Position numbers and translations under genes: made by a program
Assembly: GCF_014697615.1 (NCBI RefSeq)
Contig: NZ_JACJSD010000025.1
Coordinates: 32,299-96,298, forward strand
Source of the DNA: Nostoc sp. FACHB-280
GTDB lineage: Bacteria; Cyanobacteriota; Cyanobacteriia; Cyanobacteriales; Nostocaceae
Reading direction: 5' to 3'
DNA: 64,000 bases
Notes under the pieces: model-generated
Seen by the model: only the letters and a program-made list of their open reading frames with translations
Told to the model about the DNA's origin: nothing
The model's database searches: none
Part shown: piece after piece, positions 44,825-53,030 of the stretch
How the letters are laid out: every line of letters starts with the position of its first letter
Position numbering within the stretch: the stretch's first letter is position 1

Positions 44825-45461
44825 AAGTTCTGTCTCCTCGTTCATAGCGACGGCGATAGAGCAGTTCTAATTGTCCACCATATTCTTGCATTGCGGCAAT
44901 CTGGCGTTGATATAAACCTCGAAAGGTGTTAGCAAATAATAGTGTAAAAATAGCGACAACCAATCCTGAAGCGGTGGAAACCAGCGCCTCGCTAATACCT
45001 GCGGTCACTCCGGTGGTTTTTGTACCTCCCACATCACCCAAATTTAATGATGCAAAAGACACAATCAAACCCAATACAGTACCTAATAAACCCAAAAGTG
45101 GTGCCAGACCAATAATTGTGTCAAAAATATTTTGAAACCTTTTGAGAACCGGAATTTCGGCTTGGGCTTCACTTTCTAGTGCCAGACGAAATTCTTCAGG
45201 CGTGGGTTCTTCTAATTGCAGTGCTGCTAAAAAAATGCGGGCTACAGGCAAGTCTGCATTCTTTTGCAACTTATCCAATGCACTTACCACATTATCAAGG
45301 CGGTAGAGATTCAAAACTTCGCGGATAACACGATTTTGCCGAGTATTAATCCGATACCAAAAGCGCACTCGCTCGATAATTAATGCGATGCCTACCACAC
45401 TAAACGCCAGCAGCGGCCACATCACTACGCCGCCTGCTTGAAACAGTTGATTGATGAACAT
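44808..45461 (-). CDS. exbB: MotA/TolQ/ExbB proton channel family protein
   Basis: Inner-membrane channel protein of 217 aa. Hydrophobic segments are near residues 13-30, about 110-130 and 145-170. The family core reads GLAPLLGLLGTVLGLIVSFA, then GISEALVSTASGLVVAIFTLL, where the conserved Thr/Ser and Pro line the proton path. It is the first gene of a two-gene operon with exbD. ATG at 45461. The substrate energised (siderophore or other receptor, envelope) is not shown by the neighbourhood. Confidence 0.92.
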   Translation of the reverse strand: MFINQLFQAGGVVMWPLLAFSVVGIALIIERVRFWYRINTRQNRVIREVLNLYRLDNVVSALDKLQKNADLPVARIFLAALQLEEPTPEEFRLALESEAQAEIPVLKRFQNIFDTIIGLAPLLGLLGTVLGLIVSFASLNLGDVGGTKTTGVTAGISEALVSTASGLVVAIFTLLFANTFRGLYQRQIAAMQEYGGQLELLYRRRYERGDRTYASTR

Positions 45462-45868
45462 GCAATATCTCTAAAGAACTAAATGGACAACGTTACAGTT
45501 AGATTAATAGTTTACAGCACTAAATGATATATCTTATCAATAAAGTACCCAAAAAAATCAAAAGCTCCGTCAAGTTAAATCTTCTTTTGCTGACATAATT
45601 ATTGAGAACATCTCCAAACTGAATTATCTAAAACCCTTGTAAATAAAGGGTTTGTCTCAGGATACTGTAGATAACAATAAACTCAGGGATTTGAGCATCT
45701 GATTGCTTGACTTTGGCGACAGCTAGTTTTAACAGGGAGCAATAACTAATAAGAACTCGCAACAAATTCTGAGATTACCCATAAATCTGTTCCTTACTCC
45801 TCATGACCTACGGCTACAGGTAGTTTATAAATCAAATTTGTTGACGTACTTTTTATTCTTGAGCATCT
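45462..45868. other. Intergenic region, nothing recognised
   Basis: Divergent promoter region of exbB and the PPOX-family gene; no RNA gene, repeat or hairpin of note seen. Confidence 0.5.
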
Positions 45869-46456
45869 ATGGCTAAACTATTTGACTCGATAACCGAAGA
45901 GTTACAAGAGTTCATTGCAGCCCAAAATCTATTTTTTGTAGGGACTGCACCCCTGAGTTCTACGGGTCACGTTAATTTATCTCCCAAAGGTCTTGATTGC
46001 TTGCGAATCTTGTCACCTCATCAAGTAGCATACCTCGACCTGACAGGTAGTGGTAACGAAACTTCTGCCCATCTGCAAGAAAATGGTCGCATTACTTTTA
46101 TGTTTTGCGCCTTTGTGGAACCGCCGCGCATTTTGCGACTTTATGGTAAAGGATACGTAGTTTTACCGAGTTCTGCTGAATGGGACTCGTTATCTTCGGT
46201 GTTTCCTCAGATACCAGGGACTAGACAAATTATTGTTGCTGATATTGAGATTGTGCAAACTTCCTGTGGTCTTGGCGTTCCTCTTTATGAATACCAAGGT
46301 CAACGTCAAACGCTAGTCAAGTGGGCAATTCAAAAAGGGGAACAGGGAGTAAGAGAATATCAACAACAGAAAAACAGGATCAGCATTGATGGTTTACCAA
46401 CACATTTGAGTCAATTACAGCAGAATGCAGGAGACAGGAGTCAGAATACAAAATGA
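45869..46456 (+). CDS. Pyridoxamine 5'-phosphate oxidase family protein
   Basis: Protein of 195 aa with the split-barrel FMN-binding fold. Recognised by LFFVGTAPLSSTGHVNLSPK (N-terminal), VAYLDLTGSGNETSAHLQEN and GRITFMFCAFVEPPRILRLYGKG (as adjacent strands). This subgroup differs from PdxH and usually reduces flavin- or F420-linked substrates of unknown identity. The C-terminal 40 residues are polar. ATG at 45869. Confidence 0.86.
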   Translation: MAKLFDSITEELQEFIAAQNLFFVGTAPLSSTGHVNLSPKGLDCLRILSPHQVAYLDLTGSGNETSAHLQENGRITFMFCAFVEPPRILRLYGKGYVVLPSSAEWDSLSSVFPQIPGTRQIIVADIEIVQTSCGLGVPLYEYQGQRQTLVKWAIQKGEQGVREYQQQKNRISIDGLPTHLSQLQQNAGDRSQNTK

Positions 46457-46920
46457 AAACAGGCTATATACTTAATTTTGAACTGAAATGCTGTATTTCA
46501 ATCGGTTGGAATCTGTTGTATGTTTAGGCAAAATTAGCATTTCACCGATTTCTATTTAACCTACGCCAAAAAATCCAAAAATTAGGGATTTATTGTCAAT
46601 TGTCCATAGTCTAAAAAAGCTGGATTTTTGACTATTGACTGTGGACTTTTGACAAAAATAACCTTTATCCAGAGAATTTATGATTTTGGCTCACTTAATT
46701 CTGCAATTTATCCAAAATATCTTCAAAAATCTCTATGTATTAGTTGCTTTTCTGGCAGATGTTCCTGATTAAATTTATGGTGAAGGAACTATTATGTGGT
46801 TTGCGTGTCTTGACGTAATGATTTGCTACGAATTATGATTCGAGTTTATTCCGGATCAACCGGTACGGTCTCGAAAATTAGTGCAAGTAAATTCAACTGT
46901 CGCTCTCAATAATCACACGC
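46457..46920. other. Intergenic region, nothing firm
   Basis: Leader region of the AMIN protein gene. Contains TTTTTGACTATTGACTGTGG-type heptamer repeats at about 46624-46653; no gene seen. Confidence 0.45.
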
Positions 46921-48225
46921 ATGAGATTACGCTTATTTCTGCTTAGCGTTGTCAGTATTGTCCTGCTTTCTTCTCCAGCAAAAGCCTCTCGCTTAGAATC
47001 TTGGAGTTTTGACACCGCCCAAAATCAACTTAACATTACTACTGTCTCTGGTGTGAAGCCTAGAGCATTTTTAATTCAAAATCCCACGCGGTTAGTTATT
47101 GATCTTCCGGGTACAAAACTGAATACAAATACAATTCGGAAAAACTATGGTGCGACAGTCCGCGAAATCCGTGTTGGTAAGGTTGACGATAACACCACAA
47201 GATTAGTAGTTGAATTAGCACCAGGATACACCGTAGACCCTGCTAAGTTATTGGTTCAAGGTGATTCTGCAACTCATTGGATAGTAAAATTCCCTTCAGT
47301 GCAACGGATTCAAAATCCTACTGATAATAATGTTTCTACATCCAGCGAAGAACAAATTCCTGTTGCTGTTAGTGATGTTTCTTTGTTTGCGGGAGTTGTA
47401 CCTTTAGGTAAGGAAATACCACAATTGCGATCGCGGGTACAAGCATTAGCATCTCGATATCGTTCCCTTGACCCAGGATTGTTCTTTTTAGATTTAGATA
47501 CAGGTAACTATCTCGATTTCAATGGTGAGAAAGTATTTCCCGCCGCTAGTACCATTAAATTTCCAATTTTGATTGCCTTATTTCAAGAAATTGATGCTGG
47601 TAGAATCAAACTGAATGAAACCTTGGTGATGCGACGTGACTTAATCACTGGTGGTTCAGGAGAATTTCAATATAAACGTGCTGGAACTCGTTTTAGTCTG
47701 TTAGAAACTGCGACTCAGATGATTACCATCAGTGATAACACTGCTACCAACATGATTATTGATCGCTTGGGTGGTAAGGCTATCTTAAATCAGCGTTTTC
47801 GTAGTTGGGGACTGCAAAACACTGTTGTACGGAATTTACTCGGCGATTTCAAGGGTACCAATACAACCAGCGCCAAAGATTTAGTTAGGCTGTCAGCGTT
47901 GGTTGCAAATAATCGCTTGTTGAGTGATTCTAGTCGTGGTCGTGTCTTAGGTATTATGCAGCGTGTTCATAACACCAAATTATTACCTGCTGGTTTGGGT
48001 AAAGGTGCGGTGATTGCTCATAAAACCGGAACTTTAGGCATTGTACTAGGTGATGCTGGAATTATTCAAATGCCATCCGGTAAGCGTTATTTAGCTGGAA
48101 TCTTTGTCAGAAGACCTTTTAATGATTTGAAAGCTAGAGATTTTATTAATCAAGTTTCTCGGATGGTTTATGGCTATTTAGACCAACCAAGAGTAGCTAC
48201 CACCGACAAGCCTGAATCATTGTAA
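46921..48225 (+). CDS. AMIN domain - class A beta-lactamase-like serine hydrolase fusion
   Basis: Exported protein of 434 aa. A signal peptide (LRLFLLSVVSIVLLSSPAKA) is followed by an AMIN domain (about 24-125), which targets envelope proteins to peptidoglycan. Then comes a beta-lactamase-like domain with Ser210-x-x-Lys213 (ASTIKF), SDN (271-273) and KTG (368-370). I do not see the ExxLN omega-loop motif of true class A beta-lactamases, so it may be a peptidoglycan hydrolase or transpeptidase-like enzyme rather than a resistance enzyme. ATG at 46921. Probably acts in the periplasm. Confidence 0.87.
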   Translation: MRLRLFLLSVVSIVLLSSPAKASRLESWSFDTAQNQLNITTVSGVKPRAFLIQNPTRLVIDLPGTKLNTNTIRKNYGATVREIRVGKVDDNTTRLVVELAPGYTVDPAKLLVQGDSATHWIVKFPSVQRIQNPTDNNVSTSSEEQIPVAVSDVSLFAGVVPLGKEIPQLRSRVQALASRYRSLDPGLFFLDLDTGNYLDFNGEKVFPAASTIKFPILIALFQEIDAGRIKLNETLVMRRDLITGGSGEFQYKRAGTRFSLLETATQMITISDNTATNMIIDRLGGKAILNQRFRSWGLQNTVVRNLLGDFKGTNTTSAKDLVRLSALVANNRLLSDSSRGRVLGIMQRVHNTKLLPAGLGKGAVIAHKTGTLGIVLGDAGIIQMPSGKRYLAGIFVRRPFNDLKARDFINQVSRMVYGYLDQPRVATTDKPESL

Positions 48226-48289
48226 TGTCAGAATTTAGAAGTTAGAATTCAGAATCAGCTAATTCATCACAAAAATTATATACCAGCGT

Positions 48290-48322
48290 CTAACGCACCA
48301 TCATAATCTGGCGGTGCGTTAG
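48290..48322 (+). terminator. Hairpin after the AMIN/beta-lactamase-like gene
   Basis: CTAACGCACC (48290-48299) and GGTGCGTTAG (48313-48322) are perfect inverse complements across a 13-nt loop, 65 nt past the stop. There is no clear T run. The stem is also a known style of cyanobacterial repeat. Confidence 0.55.
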
Positions 48323-48504
48323 TGGCGTATCTAGACTAAAATGTTGCATGAGAAACACCTGATTCTTGGGTTTCAAAAATCGGATAAAGGTGTTTAAGTT
48401 TGACACGAGCATCATCAGTGTTAAAATGCCATTTTTTATATTGCACTATTTTAGTCTTGACACGTAATTATGTGGATTTACTGAGATAAAAGTGATTTTT
48501 GGAT

Positions 48505-48614
48505 GTGCGATCGCTTTGTTGATTATCAGATGAAATGCGATCGCTACACATGGTTAGTGATTTTAAGGTACGGGTTATTATAGATAGTCGGTGCGATCGC
48601 GCAGGCATCGCGCC
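48505..48614. repeat. Direct repeat flanking the toxin-antitoxin pair, copy A
   Basis: GTGCGATCGCTTTGTTGATT through GATGAAATGCGATCGCTACA and on to GGCATCGCGC. Resembles 49223-49340 in the same orientation. Confidence 0.75.
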
Positions 48615-48634
48615 TATGAAGATAAAATATATGT

Positions 48635-48940
48635 ATGGATATTGTTTATCGCCTACAAGGTGTTGAATTTGAGTGGGATAGCAACAAAGCACAAAGCAAT
48701 ATTGAAAAACATGGTGTTACCTTTGAAGAAGCCACAGAGGTTTTTTTCGATCCTTTCTACCAAACTGGTGATGCAAACCCTATCAATGCTTCTAGTAGCG
48801 AACTACGCGCTTTTATCATTGGGTATTCCCTTGAACAACGTTTGTTCCTTGTAGTCTATGTAGAACGTGGATTACGAACTCGCATTATTTCTGCTTGTCC
48901 TGCGACTCGTACAGAGAGAAAACTTTATGAACAATCCTGA
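48635..48940 (+). CDS. BrnT family toxin
   Basis: Protein of 101 aa with the BrnT ribonuclease-toxin pattern: VEFEWDSNKAQSNIEKHGVTFEEATEVFFDP (in adjoining segments), then a variable middle, then IIGYSLEQRLFLVVYVERG and RTRIISACPATRTERKLYEQ, the conserved R-x-I-S-A-R-x-A-x-x-x-E-x-x-x-Y end with the usual Arg replaced by Cys. BrnT cleaves RNA and is neutralised by the protein encoded next to it. ATG at 48635. The antitoxin gene overlaps its 3' end by 14 nt. Confidence 0.88.
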   Translation: MDIVYRLQGVEFEWDSNKAQSNIEKHGVTFEEATEVFFDPFYQTGDANPINASSSELRAFIIGYSLEQRLFLVVYVERGLRTRIISACPATRTERKLYEQS

Positions 48941-49223
48941 AGAGGAATTTATCTTACAACTGCACTCACGCCCCAATGAAACAGTAACCTTAGAAATACC
49001 CAAAGATACTTTAGAATCTCTGAAAAAAATAGCAGAAAGTCGAGATATGTCCTGTGAGGCATTACTTAAGTTTTATATTGGGCAAGGTTTACGCCAAGAT
49101 TTAGCTAAGTTATTTTCTAACCGTGTGCTAGAGGCTACTGCTCAAGTGCTGGCACGACATATTGAATCAGAAGCAGAAATTTCTCATATTTTACAAGAAA
49201 TTCGTTCTCAAACTAATTGTTAG
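48927..49223 (+). CDS. Antitoxin partner of BrnT
   Basis: Protein of 98 aa beginning MNNPEEEFILQLHSRPNETV. The central segment, TLEIPKDTLESLKKIAESRD followed by MSCEALLKFYIGQGLRQDL, is a ribbon-helix-helix-like DNA-binding pattern, and the C-terminus is helical. Position and overlap with BrnT make it the antitoxin; it likely represses its own promoter. The ATG at 48927 has AGAGAG upstream; a longer frame from 48867 runs inside brnT. It differs from classical BrnA, so the name is only positional. Confidence 0.8.
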   Translation: MNNPEEEFILQLHSRPNETVTLEIPKDTLESLKKIAESRDMSCEALLKFYIGQGLRQDLAKLFSNRVLEATAQVLARHIESEAEISHILQEIRSQTNC

Positions 49224-49340
49224 TGCATACGCTTTGTTGATTATCGGATGAAATGCGATCGCTACAAACGGTCAATGATTTTTAGGTACAGGCTAATATA
49301 CAGAGGTAAGTGCGTTGGCACAGTCCGCTTTAGGCATCGC
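49223..49340. repeat. Direct repeat flanking the toxin-antitoxin pair, copy B
   Basis: Starts on the last base of the antitoxin stop codon: GTGCATACGCTTTGTTGATT, then GATGAAATGCGATCGCTACA, ending GGCATCGC. Same orientation as copy A at 48505. Confidence 0.75.
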
Positions 49341-49371
49341 TCTTTTTCGGTGCAAGATATCTTCTTAGAAT

Positions 49372-49908
49372 ATGAATGATTCGATTCGTCTCCTTACACC
49401 CGAAGATGAACCTTTTTTATGGCAAATGCTGTGCGAAGCGGCACACATACAACAAGAAGGTAAAACTATTCAGGATGTAATGAATAATCCTGATTTGGCT
49501 AGATATGTTCAAGGTTGGGGACGCAAAGCTGATTTAGGCTTCGTTGCTATTCATACAAACACTCATCAACCTGTAGGAGCAGCGTGGATACGGTTATTAA
49601 CAGGGGAGAATCGAGGATATGGGTATATTGATGATTTTACACCGGAGCTGGCGATCGCAACTCTCCCGGAATATCGCAATCAAGGTATAGGTACAAAATT
49701 ACTCACTCATTTACTCACAACCGCCAGAAAGTCTTACCCAGCCATATCACTCAGTATTAGAAGCACAAATCCGGCTTTGCAGCTATATCAAAGGTTCGGT
49801 TGGCAAGTTGTCCCTGATAGCGAAACTGTGAACCGCGTTGGAGGTATTTCTTTCAAGATGAAACTAGACTTTCAGAAAGATAGAAGTCTTTTTTATTTAA
49901 CGAACTAG
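49372..49908 (+). CDS. GNAT family N-acetyltransferase
   Basis: Acetyl-CoA-dependent transferase of 178 aa. Motif A is LPEYRNQGIGTKLLTHLL (about 98-115), with the RNQGIG pyrophosphate loop, followed by ISLSIRSTNPALQLYQRFGW (motif B). The N-terminus contains LTPEDEPFLWQMLCEA. The target cannot be predicted. Its position next to the toxin-antitoxin pair raises the question of a link, but it carries no DUF1778-type antitoxin neighbour and looks independent. ATG at 49372. Confidence 0.88.
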   Translation: MNDSIRLLTPEDEPFLWQMLCEAAHIQQEGKTIQDVMNNPDLARYVQGWGRKADLGFVAIHTNTHQPVGAAWIRLLTGENRGYGYIDDFTPELAIATLPEYRNQGIGTKLLTHLLTTARKSYPAISLSIRSTNPALQLYQRFGWQVVPDSETVNRVGGISFKMKLDFQKDRSLFYLTN

Positions 49909-50120
49909 ATTAAGTAGAAAGGCGTAAAAACAACGAAGTATGTAACTAAAAGTAAAGTTGCCCCAAACCTTCTTCCCTCCTACCTTGACCTAACGATAAA
50001 TATTCATACCCACCTACTTATTTATTTTTTGGAATACCCTAAAAGAAATATAGCTATTGCTAGATGTGGTTCTCTGCCAAAACGCTATAGGCTACAACTG
50101 TTGAGCAGAGAGATTCGCTT

Positions 50121-51473
50121 GTGGATGTCTTAGTAAAAAGAGCGCAAACACTTAAACAAGCTTTGGTTGATTTTGTCCTGGATGCTGAAGGTGAACTAGC
50201 GCAAGCATTAGAGGTTTATGCAGCCACACAGTCGCGTCGGGGAAATGGCGATCATACGCAACAAGATTTAATTATAGATAGGTTTATTACAGAAGGGAAA
50301 GTTGGTGAGAGTTCCCCTGTAGAGTTATTTATTGCTAGTAATGCAGATTTAACACCGAGCGATCGCAATTTACTCAATAGTTGGCATCGTAGCTTTATTG
50401 GCTTATTTACCATCACCCAAATTCTAGCTGATGGTTTGGAGTTGATGAACTGGCTGACGGCTAAACATTACACAGTCCTGACAGCAAAAAATTACATTGT
50501 CAAGTCTAATGGTACGGAAAAACAACAAGGCATATCTCGTTTCCAGCCTGGAGATATCTTACTTACCCGCATTTCTCCCCTGACTGAAAATGAATGGATA
50601 TTTTCTGGCCCTCACACTTTTATGGGTAAACTTGGCAAGCCAAAACTTGCTGTGGCTATTGGGAATTTTAAAGATAATTATAAAAGTCATCTTTACAGCG
50701 ATGCTCCTGAATTACTAGAAGAAGCATGGCACTCAGTCGAGCAGTATCATCAGCAGTTTATTGACTTTTTTGGTAGTGATGAAGTTACTTTACCAGGATA
50801 TCAATTAAATAAAAAAATAGTTGAATTTCAAGAAATTATCAGTGAGAAATATCTCCAAGCTGCTGGATTAGATACTTCTAAATCTTTAGATGAGGTAGCA
50901 GCAGAAGCAGGTATCAGTCAAGATGAAATCGCCGCAGCCGCGAAAGAAGTTGGTGTAGATTCTAATGTAGTTTCGCAAATGCTGAATGGGAAAAACGGCA
51001 AACAAAAAATGGTTGCACCAAAGGTTGATTTACCTGCTGAATTGCGAAAAGCAGAACAAGTCACAGCAATTTCTCATCCGCGTTGGGGATTGATATTTTT
51101 ACCAACATATACTAAATTTAAAACTATTTTATTAGCTGATGATTGGCGCAAAATTGAAGGTGCAGAAAAACTAATTCGTTATTATCTGGAAGATAAAAGT
51201 ATTAATGCTTATATCTGGCATCGGTTAGCACAACAATACCCAAATCAACTAGAAAAAGTCTTGCAAGATTTTTTGCAACGTCCAGAGTTTAACTTGAGTC
51301 ATGACTTAGATAAACTCTTGCAAGAGTATGGTAAGCCTATCGAGCCAGAATTACCAGAAATTGCCAGTGTGCCTTTACATTTACATAATTTGTTTCAAGA
51401 AGCACTAGCAGAAGTTAATAAATCTAAACCTAAAGCTAAAGGGCAAAAACAAACAGTTAGGGGTTTTGGTTAA
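50121..51473 (+). CDS. Conserved cyanobacterial protein, function unknown
   Basis: Protein of 450 aa, probably cytoplasmic. I recognise no characterised domain. Visible parts are a helical N-terminus (KRAQTLKQALVDFVLDAEGE), a beta-rich block around FQPGDILLTRISPLTENEWI (about 140-160), and an unusual helix-turn-helix-like stretch, KSLDEVAAEAGISQDEIAAA followed by KEVGVDSNVVSQML (about 255-290). A lysine-rich tail (SKPKAKGQKQT) ends the protein. It starts at GTG (50121) after an AGAGAG site; no ATG lies near. A strong hairpin follows at 51516. No operon partner. Confidence 0.75.
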   Translation: MDVLVKRAQTLKQALVDFVLDAEGELAQALEVYAATQSRRGNGDHTQQDLIIDRFITEGKVGESSPVELFIASNADLTPSDRNLLNSWHRSFIGLFTITQILADGLELMNWLTAKHYTVLTAKNYIVKSNGTEKQQGISRFQPGDILLTRISPLTENEWIFSGPHTFMGKLGKPKLAVAIGNFKDNYKSHLYSDAPELLEEAWHSVEQYHQQFIDFFGSDEVTLPGYQLNKKIVEFQEIISEKYLQAAGLDTSKSLDEVAAEAGISQDEIAAAAKEVGVDSNVVSQMLNGKNGKQKMVAPKVDLPAELRKAEQVTAISHPRWGLIFLPTYTKFKTILLADDWRKIEGAEKLIRYYLEDKSINAYIWHRLAQQYPNQLEKVLQDFLQRPEFNLSHDLDKLLQEYGKPIEPELPEIASVPLHLHNLFQEALAEVNKSKPKAKGQKQTVRGFG

Positions 51474-51515
51474 TTCTTAATTAATTTATAGGCTGGCTAA
51501 TATTTAACCTAGAGG

Positions 51516-51556
51516 ATACCCGATTTATTGAATAAATCGGGTATTCGATGCTTTTT
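51516..51556 (+). terminator. Rho-independent terminator after the 450-aa protein gene
   Basis: ATACCCGATTTATT (51516-51529) pairs perfectly with AATAAATCGGGTAT (51531-51544); CTTTTT follows a few bases later. Confidence 0.82.
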
Positions 51557-51634
51557 GAGCATAAATCTGGAATTTTAACTGTAAAACTTGAATTGTATAT
51601 TGTATAACTTGATATAAGTTCTCAGGGTCAGAAT

Positions 51635-52249
51635 ATGGCAAGCTTAAATCGTGTGCTATTTACTCAAGATACAATTCTTAAACAAGAACCAGTGCAATCT
51701 AGTCAATTGCCAAGTACGAAACAAGAAAAGATTCCGATTGGGACTTTACTGGTGTTGAAGTCTTACGAAATACCTGCGGCTCATTCTGAGTACTATAAAT
51801 TATCTTTAGAAGATATTCAATTTAAAGGTTTTAGTAGTAACTGGTATGCCTTTGGCAAACACACCAAAATTATCCCAGATGAAATTACGCCTGTGGAAAA
51901 TATTCAAGCGATCGCTACTAAGCAACAAGCCAAAAATACAGTAAATATAATAGTAGATCGCCAGTCTGTCGGCAATCAACAAGGGTTTCTTAAATTGGTG
52001 TTTAATGTAGATACCATCATCAAGCGCCAACCTGTAGATTCTAAAGACCTGAAGGATCAATCCAAGCAGGCAATTCCAGGCGGTACAGAATTAATTTTAT
52101 TCACCGACAAACCAGACAACAATAATATTGTGAAATTTACTCTGAAGGATAATCATCTCAAATTTAGTCTGAAGGATATTGAATTTAAAGGTTTCTCGAA
52201 AGATTGGTTTGTCTTTACACAGCACGTTGGGATTCAACGTGTAGATTAA
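51635..52249 (+). CDS. Protein with two tandem copies of an SH3-like domain, function unknown
   Basis: Protein of 204 aa made of two related units. Unit 1: DTILKQEPVQSSQLPSTKQE followed by KIPIGTLLVLKSY and LSLEDIQFKGFSSNWYAFGK. Unit 2: DTIIKRQPVDSKDLKDQSKQ followed by AIPGGTELILFTD and FSLKDIEFKGFSKDWFVFTQ. The domain resembles beta-barrel units attached to cell-wall hydrolases in cyanobacteria (from memory). Here no enzyme is attached and no signal peptide is seen. ATG at 51635 with an AGGG site. A hairpin at 52255 separates it from the convergent DUF1400 gene. Confidence 0.75.
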   Translation: MASLNRVLFTQDTILKQEPVQSSQLPSTKQEKIPIGTLLVLKSYEIPAAHSEYYKLSLEDIQFKGFSSNWYAFGKHTKIIPDEITPVENIQAIATKQQAKNTVNIIVDRQSVGNQQGFLKLVFNVDTIIKRQPVDSKDLKDQSKQAIPGGTELILFTDKPDNNNIVKFTLKDNHLKFSLKDIEFKGFSKDWFVFTQHVGIQRVD

Positions 52250-52254
52250 TCGAT

Positions 52255-52279
52255 AGAGACGTTGCAATGCAACGTCTCT
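52255..52279. terminator. Bidirectional hairpin repeat (AGAGACGTTGCA/TGCAACGTCTCT)
   Basis: Perfect 12-bp inverted repeat with a single-base centre, between two convergent genes. It is a very common cyanobacterial palindrome; here it may act as a shared terminator. Confidence 0.65.
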
Positions 52280-52294
52280 AAATAAATTTAGTAT

Positions 52295-52846
52295 CTAGAG
52301 AACTTTTGCCAAGCTACTTAATCTTTCATAAACTGGAATGAGGCGATCGCCTTCTATTTCCACAGTATGATCTGGATAATGACGAATTGCACCTAACAGA
52401 GTAATTTCCCCATCGTGCTGAATAGACTTACTCAAAGATGTTTCTAGCGCCTGTGCATCTAACTCTCCCGCAGGCGGATGCACCACATCACCAATTTGAG
52501 ATAGTAAAATCGGCCCTGTCCAGCCAGACAGCAAGCTATTTAAATAAGCAGGTTCAGCTTTAATACCTGCAACTAAGGCTTTACGCGCTACATTTGGGTC
52601 TTGTTTCGCCGCTTGTAAATAATTGCTAATTGTTGGGGTAGTCTTACCTGTTTGCACAAACTGATTTAACTCTGCAACCGAAACAGGCCCTTGAAAGCTA
52701 CCATACTTTAAAATCACTTGTTCAGCAGCATTAGCACTAGCACTAAATAACAAAACACTAGCACCAACTCCTAAAGCCACTGTCTGACTCAAGAATTTAC
52801 TAAACTTCCACCCAGTTAATTGATTCCAAACTTGAAAAATCTGCAT
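52295..52846 (-). CDS. DUF1400 domain protein, exported
   Basis: Protein of 183 aa. A signal peptide (LSQTVALGVGASVLLFSASANA) is followed by the DUF1400 pattern, AAEQVILKYGSFQGPVSVAE and LNQFVQTGKTTPTISNYLQA. DUF1400 is a cyanobacterial domain usually found before an alpha/beta hydrolase. Only the DUF1400-type part is present and no catalytic Ser-His motif is visible, so it may be a truncated or stand-alone form. It then continues with DVVHPPAGELDAQALETSLS. Function unknown. ATG at 52846. Confidence 0.8.
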   Translation of the reverse strand: MQIFQVWNQLTGWKFSKFLSQTVALGVGASVLLFSASANAAEQVILKYGSFQGPVSVAELNQFVQTGKTTPTISNYLQAAKQDPNVARKALVAGIKAEPAYLNSLLSGWTGPILLSQIGDVVHPPAGELDAQALETSLSKSIQHDGEITLLGAIRHYPDHTVEIEGDRLIPVYERLSSLAKVL

Positions 52847-53030
52847 TTAATGTAACTTCCTAGTACTGTGGAGCGTTCAAAAGTCTAAAATATCTAAGCT
52901 TTCTAATCACGACAACATATTAACTAGGTTATCTAACATAGATTCAGTTTGGAGTATCCACTGAGGTATGACCAACGATAGAAATTAAACTTTCAACTTC
53001 ATGAAATACTGTGAGTAAATTGAGCAGAGC

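Larger units (their letters stand above)
48226..48634. other. Intergenic region with hairpin and direct repeat
   Basis: No gene. It contains a hairpin at 48290-48322 and the first of two direct repeats (48505-48614) that enclose the toxin-antitoxin pair. Confidence 0.6.

Noticed and set aside
48468..48692. Minus-strand open frame across the direct repeat and BrnT start
   Set aside because: Composed mainly of repeat sequence and opposite the toxin gene.
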